This document shows positions 1 through 6,131 of a DNA stretch of 8,236 bases, piece after piece. Source of the DNA: Litorivivens sp041619575 (GTDB taxonomy: Bacteria > Pseudomonadota > Gammaproteobacteria > Pseudomonadales > Spongiibacteraceae); the NCBI GenBank assembly GCA_041619575.1, contig JBFKDP010000179.1:1-8236 (forward strand), in the 5' to 3' direction. A program made the translations under genes and the position numbers. Within the stretch, counting starts at the first letter, position 1. Each line of letters starts with the position of its first letter. The notes below the pieces were generated by a model. It had not been told where the DNA came from and searched no databases. It was given only the letters and a program-made list of their open reading frames with translations.

Positions 1-481
1 CCACACGCGCATCACCACTGGCCTGTAACAGGGGCAGGAGTGCGTGGGTAAGATGGCAAGTGCCCAGATAATTAGTGCGCCATTGAATTTCATGCTGGTC
101 TGCAGAAAGTTTCGGCTCCTTCCACCGTGACAGCAGGTCCAGATGAATTCCGGCGTTATTAATCAGTACGTCCAAATACCGACGTTCTCTGCGATACCAC
201 GCCGCAAAGGCATTTACTGAGGCTGCGTCAGCCAGATCAAGGTCATGGCCATACACACGCCCTTCAGCTTCTGGCAGCTCGCGAAGCAGAGTTTCTACGA
301 TTGCCCCGGTGCCACTGCGCCGAGTAATGGTAAGTTCTGCGCCCCACTCCAGAAGTGTTTTGGCGCAGGCGTAGCCGATTGAGTTTTCGGCACAGCCGGT
401 AACAACAACGGTACGACCACGTAGCACCTGAACCGGCGCCACCGGTTTGCGGAACAATAGCTTTCTGAGGCGGGCGAACAT
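1..481 (-). CDS. Short-chain dehydrogenase/reductase (SDR), N-terminal part, cut by window edge
   Basis: An NAD(P)-dependent oxidoreductase of the classical SDR superfamily, probably cytoplasmic; these enzymes interconvert alcohols and ketones. The first 160 residues are visible. A basic leader (MFARLRKLLFRK) precedes the Rossmann fold. The dinucleotide-binding glycine motif is TGCAENSIG at residues 28-36, a variant of TGxxxGxG with Ser in place of the middle Gly. The acidic adenine-contact stretch (HDLDL) lies near residues 79-83 and the NNAG motif is at 108-111. The catalytic Ser and YxxxK lie beyond the left edge, so activity cannot be judged. The ATG at 481-479 is the first sensible start and gives an N-terminus of normal SDR length. 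The gene is divergent from the SRPBCC-like gene, 92 bases away, so they may share control. The substrate is unknown; the hydroxylase-type gene nearby suggests a lipophilic alcohol, which is inference. Confidence 0.9.
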   Translation of the reverse strand, partial: MFARLRKLLFRKPVAPVQVLRGRTVVVTGCAENSIGYACAKTLLEWGAELTITRRSGTGAIVETLLRELPEAEGRVYGHDLDLADAASVNAFAAWYRRERRYLDVLINNAGIHLDLLSRWKEPKLSADQHEIQWRTNYLGTCHLTHALLPLLQASGDARV

Positions 482-500
482 CACTCAATTCCTTGCTTAT

Positions 501-510
501 TGACGCGTCA
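501..510. promoter_or_regulatory. Perfect 10-bp palindrome in the divergent SDR/SRPBCC spacer (possible operator)
   Basis: TGACGCGTCA is a perfect palindrome within the 92-base spacer between the leftward SDR and the rightward SRPBCC-like gene. A TTGACG -35-like hexamer (500-505) overlaps it, but no good -10 lies at standard spacing. On the minus strand a TATAAG -10-like hexamer sits at 539-534 without a clear -35. A 10-bp palindrome in a spacer this size can occur by chance, so this is only a candidate regulator site. Confidence 0.25.
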
Positions 511-573
511 GCGCGTTTACTGGCAGCACAATACTTATAACAGCATAATCGCATTGAGGCAGCCAGTTTCCCC

Positions 574-1089
574 ATGAATGTCAGGCAATCTTTCGTTGCA
601 GAAGAATCTATTTCGCTGAATATCCCGTCAGATATCGTAAGACGTTACATTCAGACGCCCGAGCGCATACTGGACTACTACCCTGGCGGCCGGGAGTGCG
701 GCCGGGTGGATCAGGAGGGCTATTTCTATTGTCGGGGCGACAACGGAATTAGCCTACTTCAGGTTACTGAAGACAAGCCAGATTACGTAGCCCTGCGTGT
801 CTGGACTTCGACCTCCTGCCAACAACCCTACACGGTGGCTGCACTACAGGCACGTGCATTTTTTGTCATGGACGAGGGCTGGATTCTGCGTGCGAACGGG
901 CAGCGTACCGAGCTCATTCGAACGTGGGGAAATCTTCACAAAATACGCCTGCGTTTCTTGCCCATTGCCTGGATGATCAGGCGTACTGTGGGCGAGGAAT
1001 CACAACAGATTGCACACCGCTGGGAACAACAGGCCCGTAGCGAAGTAGGCGGCGAGCCTATACCCGGCATTGCGCCATCGCGGCATTGA
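574..1089 (+). CDS. SRPBCC/START-like (polyketide cyclase/CoQ-binding fold) protein
   Basis: A 171-residue soluble protein that I assign to the SRPBCC (START/Bet v1-like) superfamily of hydrophobic-ligand-binding folds. The support is its length, a beta-rich N-terminal strand, a TPERILDYYPGG segment at residues 28-39 (the helix and 'P-G' turn common to such proteins), a middle of alternating hydrophobic strands, and a long amphipathic C-terminal helix around residues 125-155 ending in a charged tail. No signal peptide or membrane segment is seen. Family members bind lipids, sterols or ubiquinone, or act as cyclases; which applies here is unknown. The ATG at 574 has only a distant GAGG (556-559) as ribosome-binding site. 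The hydroxylase/desaturase gene starts 56 bases downstream on the same strand, suggesting co-transcription and a possible role in presenting a hydrophobic substrate to that membrane enzyme (inference). Confidence 0.68.
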   Translation: MNVRQSFVAEESISLNIPSDIVRRYIQTPERILDYYPGGRECGRVDQEGYFYCRGDNGISLLQVTEDKPDYVALRVWTSTSCQQPYTVAALQARAFFVMDEGWILRANGQRTELIRTWGNLHKIRLRFLPIAWMIRRTVGEESQQIAHRWEQQARSEVGGEPIPGIAPSRH

Positions 1090-1145
1090 TTCTGCACGCA
1101 AACAGACGCAAGATTTTACAGAACCGCGGCAAGCGCGAGGATGTT

Positions 1146-2009
1146 ATGAAAACCACTGATATTTTGTCATATAGCGTATTCCCCACACTGCTCATTGCAG
1201 TGCTTGGAGGCGGCATATGGGCGATTGGCGCCGGTCACGAAGCGCAATGGGTTGCCGCTATCGGCACCTTTGCCAGCTTGACACTGGTCATCATTCTGGA
1301 GCGGATACTGCCCTATCGGCCCGAATGGAATCACTCCCAAGGCGACCTGCTCACCGACCTGATCTATCTGCCCAGCTATTTTGGCATCAATGCGCTGGTA
1401 CAGCCGCTGGTCGCCGCACTCATCGTGATCGGCGGCGCCCGATTGTCTGAAGCCCTCGGTGTTGGCTTATGGCCCTCGCAGTGGTCCCTGTTCGCGCAGT
1501 TTGTGCTCGCCTGCCTTGTCGTCGAGTTCTTCGACTACTGGCCCCACCGATGGATGCACGAGAATCCGACCCTGTGGCGATTTCACGCCATTCATCACAA
1601 TCCGAAGCGACTTTACTGGATGAACGCAACCCGCGCGCATCTGGGTGAAGTGATTTTTCGCGGCATATTTAATGCCGTACCGCTGGCTCTTCTAGGCGCC
1701 GGCGCTGAAGTGCTGGTGCTCATCGGTCTGGCCAATTCGCTGCTCGGCCTATTTCAACACGCGAATATCAATTTCAAACTTGGCCCCTTAAGCTGGGTAT
1801 TCAGCGTGGGGGAAATGCATCGTTGGCACCATTCAGTCAAAGTGTCAGAAGCCAACCACAACTATGGCAGTAATTTTCTTGTCTGGGATGTGGTATTTCG
1901 CACACGCTATCGTGACCCGAAGCGTTCCGGACCGGAAAACTTAGGCATTGACCAGGATACTATTCCGGCAAGCTGGTGGTCACAGCTGTGGGTTCCGTTC
2001 AGGAAATAG
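1146..2009 (+). CDS. Sterol desaturase / fatty acid hydroxylase superfamily membrane di-iron oxygenase
   Basis: An integral membrane non-haem di-iron enzyme of the fatty acid hydroxylase (sterol desaturase, ERG3/SUR2-like) superfamily, which uses O2 and reductant to hydroxylate or desaturate lipids or sterols. All three histidine clusters are intact in this 287-residue protein: HRWMH (residues 134-138, HxxxH), HAIHH (147-151, HxxHH) and HRWHH (225-229, HxxHH), with an extra His in NHNYG (237-241). Hydrophobic spans lie near residues 8-28, 34-52, 78-97, 113-130 and 176-204. Start choice: the ATG at 1146 has GAGGA (1137-1141) just upstream. A TTG at 1086 overlapping the previous stop would add 20 basic residues and has weaker support. 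It follows the SRPBCC-like gene by 56 bases and is probably in the same operon. The substrate cannot be told from sequence; a sterol, carotenoid or fatty acyl compound are all possible. Confidence 0.9.
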   Translation: MKTTDILSYSVFPTLLIAVLGGGIWAIGAGHEAQWVAAIGTFASLTLVIILERILPYRPEWNHSQGDLLTDLIYLPSYFGINALVQPLVAALIVIGGARLSEALGVGLWPSQWSLFAQFVLACLVVEFFDYWPHRWMHENPTLWRFHAIHHNPKRLYWMNATRAHLGEVIFRGIFNAVPLALLGAGAEVLVLIGLANSLLGLFQHANINFKLGPLSWVFSVGEMHRWHHSVKVSEANHNYGSNFLVWDVVFRTRYRDPKRSGPENLGIDQDTIPASWWSQLWVPFRK

Positions 2010-2065
2010 GTAGGGACGTTTAGTGATTCTCTGTACGCAGGCTCGCACCTTACAACTTAGATCCT

Positions 2066-2091
2066 AAAAAAAGCCGCAGTAAACTGCGGCT
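2066..2091 (-). terminator. Rho-independent terminator of the TonB-dependent receptor gene
   Basis: AGCCGCAGT (2072-2080) and ACTGCGGCT (2083-2091) form a perfect 9-bp GC-rich arm pair around AA (in practice a 4-base loop). On the minus strand the hairpin is followed directly by a run of seven T (complement of A2066-A2072). That polarity fits the leftward receptor gene, whose stop lies 33 bases before the hairpin. On the plus strand no T-tract follows, so the rightward hydroxylase gene may use it poorly or not at all. Confidence 0.9.
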
Positions 2092-2123
2092 AAAGCTAGA
2101 GAGTTTCCTAGATACCTGGATAG

Positions 2124-4412
2124 TTAGAATGTGTACTCGACGTCCAGCCCGTAGATTCGGGGAAGCCCGTAGCTGTTAAACCCGATATCTTCCGTAAAGG
2201 TAAAGCCGCCGGTTCGGTAACTCTCGTCAGTCAAGTTTTTGCCCCACAGAGCCAGTCCCAACAATCCGGAACCCAGAGGGATCTCCTCAACCGACAGCCT
2301 TGCCGATACTAAATGATAGGCGTCAGCGGCAATTTCCTCGACGGCAACAGGTTGAAAGTCGTGCTCGTCCATACCATGCACATCCACCCGACCAGTCCAG
2401 ATGCCACGCTGTGTATTGGCCAGAATATAGCGCATGCCGAGGTTGTAGGTATATTCGGGTGTGAACTCAAGGACACGTTGATCCGCCACATCGATGAAGC
2501 CACCGGCACCATCGGGCTGCTTGTATTCCTTAAACTCGGCATCCTGATAACCGATACCCAGCGTAATATCCAATCTATCTGTAGGACGCAGACTAGCCTC
2601 TATCTCTGCACCATTAACATCTGCCTGGCCAGCATTCGTCAATACAGCTTCAAAGGTTCCGACCGGGCTCAGCTGATTGATCTGTACCTGCATGTCATCA
2701 GCTTCTGAGTGAAACAGGGTGACATTCAACTGCGCCCGACCATCCCACAATGTGGCCTTGGCACCCAGCTCAATGCTATCAACAACCACATCTTCAAATG
2801 GCTGCCAGGAGACTGGAGAGGTGGAGGCAGCATTGAAACCACCTGATTTGTAACCACGCGCATAAGTTCCATAAAACATCCAGTCATCAACAGGTGAATA
2901 AGTGACACTCAAGCGAGGAGCCAAACTATCGTTATCGATTTCCCGCTCATAGAAAACAGGGGCTCCGCTTGGGAGTGATGTCGATCCAAGATAAGTACCA
3001 TTGTAGGTGTTCATAAAGACAACGGGAGACGCACCGGAGTAATCGGTCGCTATCTTGTCTGCAGATTTATCTTCAATGGTGTATCGCAGGCCAAGGGTAA
3101 GGTCCCATTGTTCATTGAGATCATAAGTCGCTTCGCCGAAGAGCGCATAGCTTTGAGATTCAATTTCCGTTTCGTAGCCCGCGCGCGCGAAGAATCCCGG
3201 AATATCCTGAAGATTAGTCTCTTCTCCGTCCTCGGAGTAGTAGAACAGACCGAGTGTATAGGCCAGCCCCGCATCGGGGACGAGACCTTGCAACTGAAAT
3301 TCCTGACTGTAACTGGTGGTTTCTACGGTTCGCTCTGCATAGAATATTTTGATCCCATAACTCAGGGCGTAATCGACATCGACCCGTCGGCGCGAGGTAA
3401 TGGACTTGAGCGTTGTGTTATCGCCAATATCCAGCTCGGCAATGAGAGCGTGCCCTGTAACATCCAGCTCCTGATGGTGGTCAGTTCCGTCGCTAATATA
3501 GGTGTCGCTAAATTCTGGGGTTACATTTTTCTTGAGATCAACACCAATGATATCCCACCCCACCAGAGTACAACCCGAGATACATTGCGGTGGATTTGCG
3601 GAGTTGTACACGGGTGTATTTGCGAATGTAAGCGTAGTGACGTCAGACAACTGGTCAACTTTCGTTTTGTCAAACAGATAATTGAGCGACAGTTTTTCCG
3701 ACGCAAACCACTGCAGGTTTAACATACCTGCCTGTACGTCTTCATCACCGTAGTCCGGACCGATGGGATTGGTGACGACCGGATCTCGCTGCATATTCAG
3801 ATAAGAAAATCGACCGGCCATTTTGTCACCCAACGGGAAATCAACACCACCGCGAAGCTGAACCTGCCCTTCATTCCCCACTGTGGACTTCAGGTTTGCA
3901 TTGAATTCTCCCGACGGTTTGCGTACGACCAGATTAATGGCCCCGCCCAGCGTGTTTTTGCCATAGAGCGTACCCTGCGGTCCGCGTAGCACCTCGACTC
4001 GCTCTAGGTCTAACACATCTATCAGCGAGCCCACGGCTTTCCCGAGGTACACACCATCAACATAGGTGCCTACCATGGGATCTTCCGTAATGATCGTATT
4101 CGTGCGGCACATCCCGCGCATACAGGCTACCGCCGATGGTGAGCCGCCTGCACTTGTGTGAACAAGCAGGTTCGGAGTAATGGTGGCGACATTTTCAATA
4201 TTGTCTATTCGCAGTTCACGAATAGTTTCTTCATTCACTGCCGTTACCGCTATGGGAATATCCTGCAATGACTCCGATCGCTTTCTCGAGGTAACAACCA
4301 CCTCTTCCAGAACCCGCGCGGCGCCAGCTTCCTGTGCATGCACTACGTCCAGTTTTGCTGGCAACAGCACCACAGCCAGTGCCACAGCCACACCCATCCT
4401 CGCATTCACCAT
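2124..4412 (-). CDS. TonB-dependent outer-membrane receptor
   Basis: An outer-membrane gated beta-barrel importing a scarce or bulky ligand using TonB/ExbBD energy. The 762-residue protein has a signal peptide (residues 1-26, cleavage likely after VHA), a TonB box-like EEVVVTS at 36-42, a plug domain to about residue 165 with the typical LRGPQGTLYGKNTLGGAIN block (142-160), then a large barrel ending in a C-terminal Phe (VEYTF). There is no STN domain, so no direct sigma/anti-sigma signalling. Only four cysteines occur, as two close pairs: C97/C102 around the plug RG motif and C277/C281 in a likely loop. Start choice: the ATG at 4412 follows a strong GGGGGAG and gives a clean signal peptide; a TTG at 4445 would add 11 residues. 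It is transcribed divergently from the kinase-like gene, with a palindrome overlapping its predicted promoter. The overall style resembles receptors of sphingomonad/marine gammaproteobacterial degraders rather than siderophore receptors of enterics; the ligand is unknown. Confidence 0.95.
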   Translation of the reverse strand: MVNARMGVAVALAVVLLPAKLDVVHAQEAGAARVLEEVVVTSRKRSESLQDIPIAVTAVNEETIRELRIDNIENVATITPNLLVHTSAGGSPSAVACMRGMCRTNTIITEDPMVGTYVDGVYLGKAVGSLIDVLDLERVEVLRGPQGTLYGKNTLGGAINLVVRKPSGEFNANLKSTVGNEGQVQLRGGVDFPLGDKMAGRFSYLNMQRDPVVTNPIGPDYGDEDVQAGMLNLQWFASEKLSLNYLFDKTKVDQLSDVTTLTFANTPVYNSANPPQCISGCTLVGWDIIGVDLKKNVTPEFSDTYISDGTDHHQELDVTGHALIAELDIGDNTTLKSITSRRRVDVDYALSYGIKIFYAERTVETTSYSQEFQLQGLVPDAGLAYTLGLFYYSEDGEETNLQDIPGFFARAGYETEIESQSYALFGEATYDLNEQWDLTLGLRYTIEDKSADKIATDYSGASPVVFMNTYNGTYLGSTSLPSGAPVFYEREIDNDSLAPRLSVTYSPVDDWMFYGTYARGYKSGGFNAASTSPVSWQPFEDVVVDSIELGAKATLWDGRAQLNVTLFHSEADDMQVQINQLSPVGTFEAVLTNAGQADVNGAEIEASLRPTDRLDITLGIGYQDAEFKEYKQPDGAGGFIDVADQRVLEFTPEYTYNLGMRYILANTQRGIWTGRVDVHGMDEHDFQPVAVEEIAADAYHLVSARLSVEEIPLGSGLLGLALWGKNLTDESYRTGGFTFTEDIGFNSYGLPRIYGLDVEYTF

Positions 4413-4470
4413 CGACTCCCCCTTTATATGTCTTATCCATGTCAACGGGCCGGCCTAATCCGACCGATGC

Positions 4471-4488
4471 ACCAAGCTATCGATTGGT
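4471..4488. promoter_or_regulatory. Twin operator, left copy (ACCAA-N8-TTGGT palindrome)
   Basis: ACCAAGCTATCGATTGGT is an inverted repeat with perfect 5-bp arms and an 8-base centre. The same arms and spacing recur at 4590-4607, and 14 of 18 bases match in direct orientation. Placement over the -10 of the receptor promoter fits a repressor operator. The 18-bp symmetric form suits a dimeric helix-turn-helix regulator such as TetR, GntR or LacI type; the family is a guess, as no regulator gene lies in the window. Confidence 0.6.
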
Positions 4489-4502
4489 TTGCGACTTGTC
4501 AA
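4474..4502 (-). promoter_or_regulatory. Predicted sigma70 promoter of the receptor gene
   Basis: Reading on the minus strand, a perfect -35 TTGACA (4502-4497) is followed after 17 bases by TAGCTT (4479-4474), which keeps the first T, second A and last T of a -10. It would give a leader of roughly 55 bases before the ATG at 4412. The left copy of the twin palindrome (4471-4488) covers the -10 and part of the spacer. Confidence 0.45.
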
Positions 4503-4519
4503 GGTTGCAGCCTTAAACT

Positions 4520-4547
4520 TTGAGAATATTAGTTACTGATATATAAC
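4520..4547 (+). promoter_or_regulatory. Candidate sigma70 promoter for the kinase-like gene (upstream option)
   Basis: TTGAGA (4520-4525) and TATAAC (4542-4547) are each one base off consensus and are separated by 16 bases. Transcription from here would leave a leader of about 110 bases and place the right operator copy downstream of the start. A second option lies at 4583-4612. Confidence 0.4.
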
Positions 4548-4556
4548 GATATATAA
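4537..4556. repeat. Tandem 10-bp AT-rich direct repeat
   Basis: TGATATATAA (4537-4546) is followed immediately by CGATATATAA (4547-4556), two units differing at one base. A period of 10 bases is about one helical turn. The block sits between the two operator copies and may be an easily melted or bent promoter element; chance in AT-rich DNA is possible. Confidence 0.5.
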
Positions 4557-4582
4557 AGATTCATACTCCGGCCCAATTTAAC

Positions 4583-4612
4583 TTGATAAACCAAGCAACA
4601 GTTTGGTATACC
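4583..4612 (+). promoter_or_regulatory. Candidate sigma70 promoter for the kinase-like gene (downstream option)
   Basis: TTGATA (4583-4588) is followed after 18 bases by TATACC (4607-4612). This is weaker than the option at 4520-4547 but is covered by the right operator copy, mirroring the arrangement at the receptor promoter. Transcription would start about 45 bases before the ATG at 4665. Confidence 0.3.
4590..4607. promoter_or_regulatory. Twin operator, right copy (ACCAA-N8-TTGGT palindrome)
   Basis: ACCAAGCAACAGTTTGGT has the same perfect 5-bp arms and 8-base centre as the copy at 4471-4488; the two copies start 119 bases apart. Flipping one copy and counting two flanking bases gives 16 of 20 matches, with shared AAACCAA and TTGGT ends. 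It overlaps a possible -10 of the rightward gene. Two equivalent sites in one divergent spacer suggest co-regulation of both genes, perhaps with looping (inference). Confidence 0.6.
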
Positions 4613-4664
4613 CTTGTGTCAGTGCCTCAGCATCGGAAGCAACCTGGACAATCGCGGGGAAAAT

Positions 4665-6089
4665 ATGACAACAACGGAACTCAAGCGCCCACTGTGGGAA
4701 TCAGCCGCCATGAATGAAGGGCTTTTCAATTGGATTGAAGACACTCTCTCAGGCACCGTTACAAGGCTTCAAAAGCAAGGGCGTGGTAGACCTGCCTGGT
4801 TTATTGATGCCGAACGCAGTGGCCAAATTGAACGTTTCTACCTACGGAGTGACCGGGGGATTGCAAAGGGTATCAACCAGCACTACCCCTTATCCCGGGA
4901 AGCGAAGTTGCTGGAAAAGTTGACGCAAACGAAGGTACCCGTTCCCAAGACACTCGGCTTCAATGCCGAGCACAATGCATTGCTTCAGGAATTTGTACCT
5001 GGTGACGTCTTCTTCCACCATATAGACGATCCCCAAGAGCGCGAGAATGTCGGAGATGACTTTATGCGCGCACTTGCAGAGCTGCACAAGCTGTCCCCCG
5101 AGGAACTGCAGCTACCACGTGATGAATTCCATGTCCCGACAACGCCATATGACCACGCATGGCACGATCTTAAACTTTGGGCGCAGGTTCACTACGACAG
5201 CATCGAAGAACCTGAACCTTTCATGACCTACACACTCAAGTGGCTAGACCGCTTTGCTCCAACCAGAACCTGCGGGACTGTCATCGTCCAGGGCGATACG
5301 GGGCCGGGCCAGTTCATATTTAGCGAAGGCAAGGTCAGGGCCATTGTCGACTGGGAGTACGCCCACTGGGGCTGTCCGATGGAAGATCTGGCTGAAATCC
5401 GCCAGCGAGATTTGCTCTACCCGTTTGGCGATATGAAAAAACGTTTCAAAGCCTACGAAAAGCATGCGCCGTACAAGATCGATATGGATTTGATCTACTA
5501 CTACACAGTGCGAAGCCTAGTAAATACACCACTTGCACTGATTGGGCCTGAGCTACTCTACCCAAAGCCTCATGCAGATATCGCGGAGAGGTTAGCGTGG
5601 AATGCGCTGTTTATGCGCGTAACCGCTGAAGCCCTCGCGGAAGCTATGGCGATCGATATTAGCAACGAAGTGGTTAAGCTGCCTGTTCAGCCCCCCTCAG
5701 ATAGTTCGATTCGACTCTACGATGCCGTACTGAATGATTTGCAGCATGAGCAACTCCCCAATATTGAAGATGAATTCTATGCACATCGCATGCGCTCAAC
5801 CTGTTTTTTGTTTCAGCACCTGCGCCAGCAGCATATTTTTGGCGAAGAGCTGGAACGTGAGACCCTGAACGAAATGGCTGCACTACTTGGCCGTCGCCCG
5901 ACATCACTTGTCGAGGGGAATGTACTGCTTGAGCGCAGAATTCACGAGGCAGACGCCAGCCTGGATGAAGCACTGATCCGATTCTTCTATCGATATGCGC
6001 GAAGAAAGGAGCTTGCTCTTGGAGATGCCGTCTTTTCTCAGGGCGATCAGGGGGAGGTTGCCAGTTTGCAACTGCTGCGGGAATTTTAA
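4665..6089 (+). CDS. APH-fold phosphotransferase (aminoglycoside/choline kinase-like) with DUF6285-like C-terminal domain
   Basis: A 474-residue cytoplasmic protein of the phosphotransferase enzyme family (APH), related to choline, methylthioribose and aminoglycoside kinases and common near acyl-CoA and lipid-degradation genes. The N-lobe covers about residues 20-115 and includes the hinge-like LLQEFVPG (106-113). The catalytic loop is VIVQGDTGPGQF (206-217), with catalytic Asp211; the metal-binding segment is VDWEYAH (228-234) with Asp229. In place of the usual HGD...N, this loop has QGD and Gln216 where Asn is expected. Residues about 348-470 form a helical tail that resembles DUF6285 from memory (LYDAVLNDLQHEQLP, AALLGR), a domain known as an APH partner. 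Start choice: the ATG at 4665 follows GGGGA (4656-4660); an in-frame ATG at 4614 would add 17 residues without a clear ribosome site. It is divergent from the TonB receptor. The natural substrate is unknown; antibiotic resistance is not implied. Confidence 0.85.
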   Translation: MTTTELKRPLWESAAMNEGLFNWIEDTLSGTVTRLQKQGRGRPAWFIDAERSGQIERFYLRSDRGIAKGINQHYPLSREAKLLEKLTQTKVPVPKTLGFNAEHNALLQEFVPGDVFFHHIDDPQERENVGDDFMRALAELHKLSPEELQLPRDEFHVPTTPYDHAWHDLKLWAQVHYDSIEEPEPFMTYTLKWLDRFAPTRTCGTVIVQGDTGPGQFIFSEGKVRAIVDWEYAHWGCPMEDLAEIRQRDLLYPFGDMKKRFKAYEKHAPYKIDMDLIYYYTVRSLVNTPLALIGPELLYPKPHADIAERLAWNALFMRVTAEALAEAMAIDISNEVVKLPVQPPSDSSIRLYDAVLNDLQHEQLPNIEDEFYAHRMRSTCFLFQHLRQQHIFGEELERETLNEMAALLGRRPTSLVEGNVLLERRIHEADASLDEALIRFFYRYARRKELALGDAVFSQGDQGEVASLQLLREF

Positions 6090-6090
6090 C

Positions 6091-6129
6091 CGGCAGACGC
6101 CGTACAGGCAGATCACGGATCTGCTGCCG
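6091..6129. repeat. Nested inverted repeat just after the kinase-like gene
   Basis: GCAGATC (6108-6114) and GATCTGC (6118-6124) pair perfectly around ACG. An outer pair, CGGCAG (6091-6096) and CTGCCG (6124-6129), encloses it, sharing one base. It begins two bases after the stop codon. RNA folding here could stabilise or end the kinase-like transcript, but no T-run follows, so it is not a typical intrinsic terminator. Confidence 0.4.
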
Positions 6130-6131
6130 CC

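Noticed and set aside
264..575. 103-codon leftward open frame across the SDR start and divergent spacer
   Set aside because: It overlaps the SDR in another frame, is rich in Arg and Cys, and the SDR frame carries the real motifs.
2072..2091. Bidirectional terminator for both convergent genes
   Set aside because: A T-tract follows the hairpin only on the minus strand; on the plus strand the next bases are AAAGC.
3108..3722. 204-codon rightward open frame inside the receptor gene
   Set aside because: Antisense to well-supported barrel coding sequence; no recognisable domain.
4665..6089. Antibiotic-resistance aminoglycoside phosphotransferase
   Set aside because: Only the general APH fold is shared; the loop variant, the DUF6285-like tail and the neighbours fit a metabolic role better.
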